A stretch of 8,788 bases of DNA from Arachidicoccus sp050436765. Its GTDB lineage: Bacteria; Bacteroidota; Bacteroidia; Chitinophagales; Chitinophagaceae. Shown here one piece after another: positions 1-6,662 of the stretch. The stretch lies in contig NZ_JBNQGD010000346.1 in assembly GCF_050436765.1 (NCBI RefSeq), positions 1 through 8,788 on the forward strand. Reading direction: 5' to 3'. The first letter of the stretch is position 1, and every line of letters begins with the position of its first letter. The notes under the pieces are model-generated. The model was given only the letters and a program-made list of their open reading frames with translations. It made no database searches and was not told the origin of the DNA. The position numbers and the translations under genes were made by a program.

Positions 1-2
1 CA

Positions 3-842
3 GGAAAAGGCATCCCTTTTATTTATTCGAAGGACAAAATACACTGGACGTTAGGTGGCAGAATTTTTTCCAAAGACGCGTTGCCCAAATGGCATAAACA
101 GGACATTCCTCAGCAAGATGGTGACCTTTGGGCGCCTGATATTTCTTATGTCAACGGGAAATATTATTTGTATTACGCGGTTTCGGCATGGATGAATTTT
201 AATTCAAGTATTGGCCTGGCGGAAAATAGCACTTTAGACCCGAGAGATCCTCATTATAAATGGTTGGATAAAGGCCAGGTAATAAACGTAAGAAACGGCG
301 GAAACGGCGTAAACGTGATAGATCCGAGCTTAGTTGAAGATAAATATAAATGGTTGATATATGGATCTTTTAAAGCTGGGCTAAGAATGATACGATTGGA
401 TTCTTTAACCGGATTTCGATCAGCAAAAGATACCACCATTTATACTATTACTTCCGGACTTGGTGAAGGCTCTTGTATTATTAAGTCCGGGAAATATTAT
501 TATCTATTTACTTCCAGAGGCAGATGCTGTGCTGGCTTAAGAAGTACTTACCAAATTGTAATAGGCCGATCCAAAAATATTACTGGCCCTTATTTAAACA
601 AGAAAGCAGAAAGCTTATTAGAGAATAAATACAGTATTTTTTTAGCGGGAGATGACTGGGAGCCCGGACGAGGCGGCAATAGCTTTTTTACGGAAGGAGA
701 TACTACCTATGTGGTTTATCATGCTTATTCAAAAGCACTTGGTGGTAAGTCTGTCTTAAAAATTAAACCTTTGTTTATGGATGCTGACGGGTGGCCTACA
801 CTCAATAATCAAGCAACTTTGTTTAAAAGAAAAATTAATTAA
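3..842 (+). CDS. GH43 arabinan endo-1,5-alpha-L-arabinosidase-like enzyme (5' end outside window)
   Basis: The frame is open to the left edge, so the true start lies upstream; the TTG at 81 is internal, because family-like sequence (GIPFIYSKDKIHWT) precedes it. The fragment has 279 residues of a five-bladed beta-propeller glycosidase. Visible family blocks are DLWAPDISYVNGKYYLYY (codons from 123), IDPSL with the Asp expected to tune the acid pKa (codon 321-323), and GEGSCII with the Glu expected to be the general acid (codon 465-467). They are followed by YYYLFTSRGRCCAG, STYQIVIGRSKNITGPY, and VVYHAY with the His (720-722) that usually lies by the central metal. The N-terminal catalytic-base Asp block is off the window. 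The C-terminus (MDADGWPTL) is typical, so the 3' end is complete. GH43 enzymes of this type cut alpha-1,5-arabinan or release arabinose; the exact substrate cannot be fixed here. It is probably first or internal in an operon, 20 bases before the GH2 gene. Confidence 0.9.
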   Translation, partial: GKGIPFIYSKDKIHWTLGGRIFSKDALPKWHKQDIPQQDGDLWAPDISYVNGKYYLYYAVSAWMNFNSSIGLAENSTLDPRDPHYKWLDKGQVINVRNGGNGVNVIDPSLVEDKYKWLIYGSFKAGLRMIRLDSLTGFRSAKDTTIYTITSGLGEGSCIIKSGKYYYLFTSRGRCCAGLRSTYQIVIGRSKNITGPYLNKKAESLLENKYSIFLAGDDWEPGRGGNSFFTEGDTTYVVYHAYSKALGGKSVLKIKPLFMDADGWPTLNNQATLFKRKIN

Positions 843-862
843 AAAATAATTAAAGAAAGATA

Positions 863-3800
863 ATGAGTTTAACCAGAAGGGATTTAATAAAAATAATGGC
901 TGCGGCATCGCCGGTGGTGCTTGCACCCAAGGCGTTTGGAACATTGTCTCATTTAATAGGTGCCGGAGATTTAAATTTATCGGCAGGTCGTAAATTCAAC
1001 TTTAATGCCGACTGGAAGGTCAAAGTAGGAGATTTCCCGGATGCACCCAACGCGGACTTTGACGATAGCGGTTGGCAAACGCATACCCTGCCTTACGCGT
1101 GGAATGAAAATGATGCTTTTAGGGTAAGTATTGACGAGCTTTCTACGGGGATTGCCTGGTATCGCAAAAGCTTTAAACTTCCAGAAGCTTGTAGGAGTAA
1201 GAAGATATTCTTTGAATGCGAAGGCATCCGCCAAGCGGGTACATTTTATTTGAATGGAAAGGAAATTGGATTAAGTGAGAATGGTATTATGGCTTTTGCA
1301 TTTGATTTGACTGACCATGTAAAATTTGGCGACGAAGAGAATGTCATGGCGGCTAGAATCGATAATAGTTGGGATTACAGAGAAAAGGCCACCAACGCAA
1401 AATTTCAATGGAACGACAAAAACTTTTATGCCAACTATGGAGGAATGAATAAGAATGTGTACATTCATGTTACACCAAAAATTTATCAAACACTCCCTAT
1501 CTATTCCAACCTTCAAACTACAGGTCTTTATGTATATGCGAGTGAATTTGATATTGAGGGAAAAGTTGCTAGGATAAATGTAGCATCTCAAATTAAAAAT
1601 GAAACGAACAAAGCACAAAAAGCTAAATTGGAAGTGCTTATTTTTGATGTAGAGGGCAGAAGAATTAAAACTTTTAATGGAAATAATGGAACGGTGAATG
1701 CAGGCGGGTTATTAACGCTTACCGCAAGTGAGATAGTCAATGATTTAAATTTTTGGAGTTGGGGTTATGGATATTTATACACGATTCAAACCAATATTTT
1801 AATAGATGGGAAGGTGGTAGATACAGAATACACAAAAACCGGATTCAGAAAAACAGAATTTAAAGATGGCATGATTTATCTCAATGACCGGGTTATTCAG
1901 GTGCATGGTTATGCCCAAAGAACCACCAATGAGTGGCCTTCCATCGGCCTGTCTGTTCCGGCTTGGTTGAGTGATTATAGTAATGGATTAATGGTGGAAG
2001 GGAATGCGAATCTGGTAAGGTGGATGCACGTTACACCCTGGAAACAAGATGTGGAAAGTTGCGATAGAGTAGGGCTTATGCAAGCCATGCCTGCGGGTGA
2101 TTCTGAAGGGGATGTAAAAGACAGAAGATGGGGCCAAAGAAAAGAAGTGATGCGCGATGCCATTATCTATAATAAAAATAATCCAAGTATTGTTTTCTAT
2201 GAATGTGGGAACAAGGGTATTATGGATTCCCAGATGCAGGAGATGAAAGACATTAGAGATATGTATGACCCGCATGGAGGCAGGGCAATCGGAGCACGTG
2301 AAATGCTGGCTAGTAAAGTGGCGGAATATGGTGGAGAGATGTTATACATAGATAAAAGTTCTACAAAACCTTTATGGGAAATGGAGTATTCTCGCGACGA
2401 GGGTTTGCGTAAGTATTGGGATAACTATACGCCGCCTTTTCATAAAGATGGTGATGGTCCTTTGTATAGAGGTGAACCAGCAGGGGAATATAACCGTAAT
2501 ATGCAATCGCATGCTATAGAAGATGTTGTTCGTTGGTATGAATATTGGAAAGTGAGGCCTGGCACCGGTAAACGGGTAAGTTCAGGCGGTGTAAACATTG
2601 TTTTTTCAGATACCAATACCCATCACAGAGGTGCAGAAAATTATCGATGCAGTGGCGAAGTAGATGCGATGCGCATCAAGAAACAAAATTTCTTTGCCAA
2701 TCAGGTAATGTGGGATGGCTGGGTAGATGTGGAGAATCCTTCGATGCATATTATTGGCCATTGGAATTATAAAAAAGGAATCGAGAAAGATGTATACGTC
2801 GTTAGTTCATGTCCTAAAGTAGAACTATTCTGTAACGGAAAATCTCTTGGATTCGGACAGCGTAGCAATGCGTTTCTATTTACGTTTAAATCCGTAAAAT
2901 GGAGGAAAGGTATTCTGGAAGCTAAAGGTTATAATGAACAAAAAAAGATCATTTGTTCGGATAAATTGACCACGACTGGAGAGCCACATCACGTTAAACT
3001 CACCGAAGTGAAAAGACCAACAGTATTTGTTGCTGATGGTCATGACTTAGCATTAATTGAGGTGGAAGTGGTAGATGAAAATGGAGTTTGTTGTCCTACA
3101 GCACTCAATATGATTGAATTTGAGTTGAACGGTCCAGCCGAATGGAAAGGCGGCATTGCCGTTGGCCCCAATAATTATATCGGTTCGCAAAACTTACCTG
3201 TCGAAGGTGGAGTAAACAGGGTCTTGATACGTTCTACTAATAAAGGGGGGAAGATTCAGGTGGTCGCTAAATCGGCGGGCTTACTGGGAGCGACATTAAC
3301 TTTAAATCCACAGGCTATCGATGTAGAAAATGGCCTGTCTAGTTATTTTGCCTCGTCCAAATTGGCACCAACTTTTCTAAGAGCTGCCACCCCAAATACA
3401 CCCTCCTATCAGGTGTCTCGAATGGCTGTTGCTGTAAAAGATACAAAAGTGGCCGTGAATGGGGGTAAGGCTACAAATAGTTATGATGATAATGAAACTA
3501 CTGCTTGGGAAAATGATGGCACGCTTTCTACAGCTTGGATTGAATATGTTCTTGAAAGGGAAGCGGCAATTAGCCAGATCGATATAAAGCTTAATAATTT
3601 TAGAAGAAAGAGTTATCCATTACAGATTTCGGTGGATGGTAAAGTTGTATTCAATGGAGAAACCAAGAAATGTCTGGGTTACAATACGCTTGTCTGTAAG
3701 CCTGTAACCGGAAGTATTGTACGGATTGAATTGACGGCGGTTGCGCACGAAGGGAAAGATGTGATTGGGGAGGAGGTGTCAGGCAAAGTACTGGGTGATG

Positions 3801-3880
3801 GGGTTAAAAGTGCACATGCAAATGCCAAAGGGTCGTTAAGTATTATCGAAGTGGAATTTTACGAGGAGGTTAAGCAATAA
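863..3880 (+). CDS. GH2 family glycoside hydrolase (beta-galactosidase-like, DUF4982-type), Tat-exported
   Basis: This 1005-residue protein begins at an ATG behind a purine-rich stretch (852-860). Residues 3-22 (LTRRDLIKIMAAASPVVLAP) fit a twin-arginine signal peptide, so it is probably exported folded to the periplasm. Domains, by eye: GH2 sugar-binding jelly roll about 43-205; Ig-like domain about 210-330; TIM barrel about 333-620, entered at GFRKTEFKDGMIYLNDRVIQ; DUF4982-like Ig domain about 625-705 (VELFCNGKSLG); a further Ig-like domain about 712-815; and a C-terminal F5/8-type-C-like beta-sandwich about 851-1000. The nucleophile is best placed at Glu508 (WEMEYSR, matching the CEYAH block of LacZ). 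The acid/base block reads NPSIVFYECGNKG, with Lys451 where canonical GH2 has Glu after GN; Glu447 is nearby. Activity is therefore uncertain: it could be an atypical subgroup using another acid, or inactive. GH2 covers galactosidases, glucuronidases and mannosidases; the neighbours suggest plant cell-wall side chains. Confidence 0.9.
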   Translation: MSLTRRDLIKIMAAASPVVLAPKAFGTLSHLIGAGDLNLSAGRKFNFNADWKVKVGDFPDAPNADFDDSGWQTHTLPYAWNENDAFRVSIDELSTGIAWYRKSFKLPEACRSKKIFFECEGIRQAGTFYLNGKEIGLSENGIMAFAFDLTDHVKFGDEENVMAARIDNSWDYREKATNAKFQWNDKNFYANYGGMNKNVYIHVTPKIYQTLPIYSNLQTTGLYVYASEFDIEGKVARINVASQIKNETNKAQKAKLEVLIFDVEGRRIKTFNGNNGTVNAGGLLTLTASEIVNDLNFWSWGYGYLYTIQTNILIDGKVVDTEYTKTGFRKTEFKDGMIYLNDRVIQVHGYAQRTTNEWPSIGLSVPAWLSDYSNGLMVEGNANLVRWMHVTPWKQDVESCDRVGLMQAMPAGDSEGDVKDRRWGQRKEVMRDAIIYNKNNPSIVFYECGNKGIMDSQMQEMKDIRDMYDPHGGRAIGAREMLASKVAEYGGEMLYIDKSSTKPLWEMEYSRDEGLRKYWDNYTPPFHKDGDGPLYRGEPAGEYNRNMQSHAIEDVVRWYEYWKVRPGTGKRVSSGGVNIVFSDTNTHHRGAENYRCSGEVDAMRIKKQNFFANQVMWDGWVDVENPSMHIIGHWNYKKGIEKDVYVVSSCPKVELFCNGKSLGFGQRSNAFLFTFKSVKWRKGILEAKGYNEQKKIICSDKLTTTGEPHHVKLTEVKRPTVFVADGHDLALIEVEVVDENGVCCPTALNMIEFELNGPAEWKGGIAVGPNNYIGSQNLPVEGGVNRVLIRSTNKGGKIQVVAKSAGLLGATLTLNPQAIDVENGLSSYFASSKLAPTFLRAATPNTPSYQVSRMAVAVKDTKVAVNGGKATNSYDDNETTAWENDGTLSTAWIEYVLEREAAISQIDIKLNNFRRKSYPLQISVDGKVVFNGETKKCLGYNTLVCKPVTGSIVRIELTAVAHEGKDVIGEEVSGKVLGDGVKSAHANAKGSLSIIEVEFYEEVKQ

Positions 3881-3921
3881 ATCCCTATCACAGAATCTTG
3901 ATCTATACAAATATGATTTTT

Positions 3922-5466
3922 ATGAAAAAAAGTTTAATCGCATTGTTATTATGGGTTGTATTTCATCCCGTTGCCCGCGCTTTTGTGAAAGTACCAGATG
4001 TGCTTTCGAATGGGATGGTTTTGCAACAGCACACGCTGGTACCTATTTGGGGTACTGCATTGCCCGGGGAAGCAATTGACCTAAGTTTCGATCATCAAAA
4101 CAAAAGTACAAAAGCCGATATGGAAGGTAATTGGATCATTTATTTAGATCCTATGAATGCCGATGCAACACCTCAAATGTTGGTGATAAGAGGTATCAAT
4201 GAAATTCATATCAAGGATGTGCAAATAGGTGAGGTTTGGCTTTGCACAGGACAGTCTAACATGCAATTGATTTTATCTATGACCAACAAAGGAGATTCGG
4301 TCATCGCTTCGGCTAATTATCCGATGCTTCATTTATTCAATGTGAGCAGAGAAAATTCGTTCGGTCATACCCGAGGTGCGATTGGCGAATGGTCGCCCTG
4401 TACGCCAGCTTCTGTAAAGGAATTTTCAGCAGCGGCCTATTATTTTGGCTTGGCCCTGCAACAGAAATTAAAGGTACCGGTGGGTATTATTAATGCATCA
4501 TTTGGCGGTTCTCAGGCCGAAGCTTGGACTCCTAAATCTTATTTACGAATCCCAGAACTGGAACCTTGTATCGAAAGGGATACACTGTGGGCAAAAATAC
4601 GACCAACGGTTCAAGTGAATTACAGAAAACAACTGGAAGACTGGAAAGTATATGCCGGCAATGAAAAAGCGGCGGGACACAAACCAAAAGAAGCGCCACA
4701 TCAGCCGGAGGCTTTGCGCGATTACCGGCCTACGACATCTATCTATAATGCTATGATCGCTCCACTAATGCCATTTGCCATTAAAGGAAATTTTTGGTAT
4801 CAGGGAGAAAATAATGAGGATCGGGCAGAACAATATGGTACTTTATTGCCTGTAATGATCCGGTCATGGAGAGATAATTGGAAAGAAGGTGATTTTCCTT
4901 TTGGCATTGTACAGTTACCTAACTATAGAGATCATAAGTCTGAGCCGGAAGACGCGGCCTGGAGTCATCTGCGAGAAGCACAACGGTGGGCTGCCGATAC
5001 GGTAAAGAATGCTGGATTGATTGTTACTATTGATATTGGAGAAGCCCACAATATTCATTATCACGACAAATTCGATTTGGGGCAAAGAATGTGTCAATGG
5101 GCTCTTTCTCGTGTATATAAATACCCGATATTGCCCTCTGGGCCTATGTTTGAGAGATCTGAAATTGAGAAAAATAAAATAATTGCGAGCTTTGAGGTGG
5201 TTGGCAGCGGACTTAGAACCAAGGACGGAAAAGCACCGCAATGTTTTGCTATTGCGGATGCAAATCATCAATGGCATTGGGCTAAAGCGAAGATTATTGA
5301 TAAAAACAAAGTGGCAGTTTGGAGTGAGGAGGTGCCTGAGCCTATAGCAATAAGATACGCTTTCAATAGCAATCCAGTTGATCCAAATCTTACCAATGAT
5401 TCTATGTTGCCAGCGGCTCCATTTAGAACGGATGATTTTCCCGGGCCAACCCATGGAAGAAAGTAA
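3922..5466 (+). CDS. Sialate O-acetylesterase-family SGNH carbohydrate esterase, secreted
   Basis: The frame opens at a TTG (3898), but the ATG at 3922 is preferred because MKKSLIALLLWVVFHPVARA is a clean Sec signal peptide starting there (514 residues); the ATG at 3913 is possible. Using the 3922 start, the protein has the N-terminal beta-domain of the family (KVPDVLSNGMVLQQ...VPIWGTALPGE, about 22-100), then GEVWLCTGQSNMQ with the catalytic Ser112. The oxyanion-type block is NASFGGSQAEAW (191-202), WYQGENN is at 292-298, and the C-terminal His block is NIHYHDK with His379. The usual IHP reads IHY here, and no Asp sits two or three residues before the His (Asn377 and His376 instead). The family removes O-acetyl groups from sialic acids or, in many Bacteroidota loci, from xylan or pectin. 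With GH43, GH2 and GH115 around it, deacetylation of hemicellulose is the better guess. It lies about 41 bases after the GH2 gene, so it is probably co-transcribed. Confidence 0.9.
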   Translation: MKKSLIALLLWVVFHPVARAFVKVPDVLSNGMVLQQHTLVPIWGTALPGEAIDLSFDHQNKSTKADMEGNWIIYLDPMNADATPQMLVIRGINEIHIKDVQIGEVWLCTGQSNMQLILSMTNKGDSVIASANYPMLHLFNVSRENSFGHTRGAIGEWSPCTPASVKEFSAAAYYFGLALQQKLKVPVGIINASFGGSQAEAWTPKSYLRIPELEPCIERDTLWAKIRPTVQVNYRKQLEDWKVYAGNEKAAGHKPKEAPHQPEALRDYRPTTSIYNAMIAPLMPFAIKGNFWYQGENNEDRAEQYGTLLPVMIRSWRDNWKEGDFPFGIVQLPNYRDHKSEPEDAAWSHLREAQRWAADTVKNAGLIVTIDIGEAHNIHYHDKFDLGQRMCQWALSRVYKYPILPSGPMFERSEIEKNKIIASFEVVGSGLRTKDGKAPQCFAIADANHQWHWAKAKIIDKNKVAVWSEEVPEPIAIRYAFNSNPVDPNLTNDSMLPAAPFRTDDFPGPTHGRK

Positions 5467-5480
5467 GTTATATTAATTAA

Positions 5481-5505
5481 CGTATAAGGATGCTTAGCTT
5501 ATATG
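5481..5505 (+). terminator. Possible weak hairpin after the left operon
   Basis: The arms 5481-5488 (CGTATAAG) and 5498-5505 (CTTATATG) pair over 8 bases with one G-T wobble, around a 9-base loop, 15 bases after the esterase stop codon. The stem is AT-rich and no clean T tract follows, so this is only a candidate for transcript-end processing or termination. Confidence 0.25.
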
Positions 5506-6110
5506 TTAGTTGAATTTTATGCAAAAAATGTTTCGACAGTAGCAGTTGTTTCGAATATAGTTCGTCGTGATATACCCTTTACGATAATCAAAAAAGATGT
5601 ACAAAAAGAAAATGCAAATCCACACGGCTTGGCAGCGGACGCGCCGTTGCGGACAAAGCATTTGGCGAACTCTTTTCGCGAAATCATATGGGTCACATTT
5701 TCAAGGGTATTAACAAAAGCAGGTGAACAAGCACAATTATATTATTTACCCGAAGCAGCCTGGAACAATCGGTCAATAAGCACATTAATCCGCAATATCT
5801 CCTGACTTTATTATCAACGATTAATCTCTTCTCAAAAAAGGAGTTGGGCGGAACTGAAATGAAAGAAAAATCGAAATACTGATGATTTTATAGAATCCCC
5901 ACTGTATTAGCGCTCTTAAAATTACCCGCCAACAAAGCTTATACAGAAAAGGAATTTGAAGAAGCAATTATTGATAATCTGCAGCAATTTTTGTTGGAGC
6001 AGGGCAAAAGGTTTTTCTTTTGTAGCAAGGCAAAACAGATTCGCACCGAAACCAAGATTTTTATTCGCATTTTTTTGACCTCTGTCTCCTGGAAAAATAT
6101 ACACCCCTTT
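5503..6110 (+). pseudogene. Decayed YhcG/DUF1016-family PDDEXK nuclease remnant
   Basis: I recognise two family blocks. In frame from about 5737, LYYLPEAAWNNRSISTLIRN then LYYQRLISSQK match the DUF1016 helical region (family pattern WYxxEAAxxNWSxRxLxRNIxxxYYxRLxxSQ). Here the Trp of NNW is Arg, and TGA stops interrupt the frame at 5803-5805 and 5860-5862. At about 5898 a one-base shift moves the homology to another frame: LPANKAYTEKEFEEAIIDNL then QQFLLEQGK (5925-6008), close to the family's PENKAYTEKELExAIIDNLQxFLLELGKG. Around 6018-6036 a +1/-1 pair of indels scrambles the expected FVARQK, after which IRTETK (6039-6056) matches again. The catalytic DLVFY...IDLK core is not recognisable beyond 6060. 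YhcG proteins are nuclease-like, often found near restriction or mobile DNA. The N-terminal limit is unclear; 5503-5700 is open but only weakly family-like. The gene is surely non-functional unless the read is faulty. Confidence 0.8.
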
Positions 6111-6145
6111 GGGTGACCCAGCCAATAAAAGATTATTTTCGTAGC

Positions 6146-6451
6146 ATGTTTGTACGAAAAAAGAATAACCCCAGTGGTATCATAAGTGTCCAAGTTCTTG
6201 ATAAAAGTCGGGGCAATTCGCGTCTTGTGAAAACAATAGGCAGCAGCGCTGACCCTAAGGAGGTTGAATGTCTGGTTGCAGAAGGCAAAAAGTGGATTAC
6301 TACTCACCTTGGTCAACAAGATATGTTCGAGCAATTGGATCAGATGCCGGAAGAAAAACAGGCTACTGAATAGATGTTCTCAGCTGTCGAATGTATTCTA
6401 TTTGGTGATGAGTAAGTCGTATTGGAAAAGACATTCATTCCATCTGCTTTT
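6146..6451 (+). pseudogene. N-terminal remnant of an IS1634-like transposase
   Basis: From the ATG at 6146 the frame reads MFVRKKNNPSGIISVQVLDK, then SRLVKTIGSSADPKEVECLVAEG, KKWI and GQQDMFEQ. This is the characteristic opening of IS1634/IS4-superfamily transposases (MFVRKKxNxSGxxSVQVxxK...KTIGxSxDxxEI...). A TAG at 6371-6373 ends the frame after 75 codons. Family-like sequence continues beyond it: ILFGDE, then a TAA at 6413-6415, then VVLEKTFIPSAF, which resembles the GPEKVLGKIFDEIGF block. After about 6451 nothing recognisable remains, so the DDE catalytic domain (several hundred residues) is missing. No inverted repeats could be assigned with confidence. The remnant starts only about 35 bases after the last YhcG-like sequence, so the element may have landed in or beside that gene. 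It cannot make an active transposase. Confidence 0.75.
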
Positions 6452-6554
6452 ATAATTTTATTTTTAGAGTTTTCCCGCTGCAAAGTTGGGAGAGCTGGAG
6501 ATGAACGATAACACAGCAATCTTTTTGTATTCCATTGTTAGCATAAAACTAAAA

Positions 6555-6589
6555 ATATAGTAAGAGATTTGCAACTATATATAGTAAGA
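6555..6589. repeat. Two copies of an 11-base direct repeat
   Basis: ATATAGTAAGA occurs at 6555-6565 and at 6579-6589, a spacing of 24 bases start to start. The repeat is AT-rich and short; it could be chance, IS-end debris or a regulatory pair. Confidence 0.4.
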
Positions 6590-6606
6590 CTTCTCATCTC
6601 TAAGAC

Positions 6607-6626
6607 TGGAGAAACAAATGTCTCCA
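6607..6626 (-). terminator. Possible hairpin downstream of the GH115 gene
   Basis: TGGAGA (6607-6612) and TCTCCA (6621-6626) form a 6-base perfect stem with an 8-base loop, 36 bases past the GH115 stop codon. On the minus strand no T tract follows; the more T-rich flank is on the plus-strand side. A terminator role is weakly supported. Confidence 0.22.
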
Positions 6627-6662
6627 TTACTTTATTTTGGCATAAGTAAAGCCCTCTTTAAA

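Larger units (their letters stand above)
6456..6662. other. AT-rich intergenic region between the IS remnant and the GH115 gene
   Basis: There is no coding frame or RNA gene I can support here. The stretch holds a short direct repeat (6555-6589) and a weak hairpin (6607-6626), and it is the 3' flank of the minus-strand GH115 gene. It may include the undefined right end of the transposase remnant. Confidence 0.6.

Noticed and set aside
81..83. TTG at 81 as the start of the GH43 gene
   Set aside because: Family-like sequence continues upstream in frame to the window edge, so the gene is truncated by the window and does not start here.
645..690. GRGGNS in the GH43 protein instead of the more usual GPGHN
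   Set aside because: I am not certain which variant is normal for this subfamily, so it cannot be called a lost residue from sequence alone.
3898..3900. TTG at 3898 as the esterase start
   Set aside because: It would put eight polar residues before a textbook signal peptide; the ATG at 3922 gives a normal Sec signal.
4915..5454. Minus-strand 179-codon open frame inside the esterase gene
   Set aside because: It lies antisense to a well-recognised coding frame and shows no family motif; it is a shadow of that gene.
6111..6122. GGGTGACCCA near-palindrome as an IS end
   Set aside because: Only 5-base arms, and no matching copy was found on the right side, so it cannot be called an inverted repeat end.
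5939..6334. Minus-strand 131-codon open frame across the nuclease and transposase remnants
   Set aside because: The plus-strand frames carry the recognisable homology; the antisense product has no recognisable motif and spans two unrelated remnants.
6464..6660. Small RNA or CRISPR-like array in the intergenic region
   Set aside because: There are only two short AT-rich repeats and one weak stem; no repeat-spacer pattern or recognisable RNA fold.
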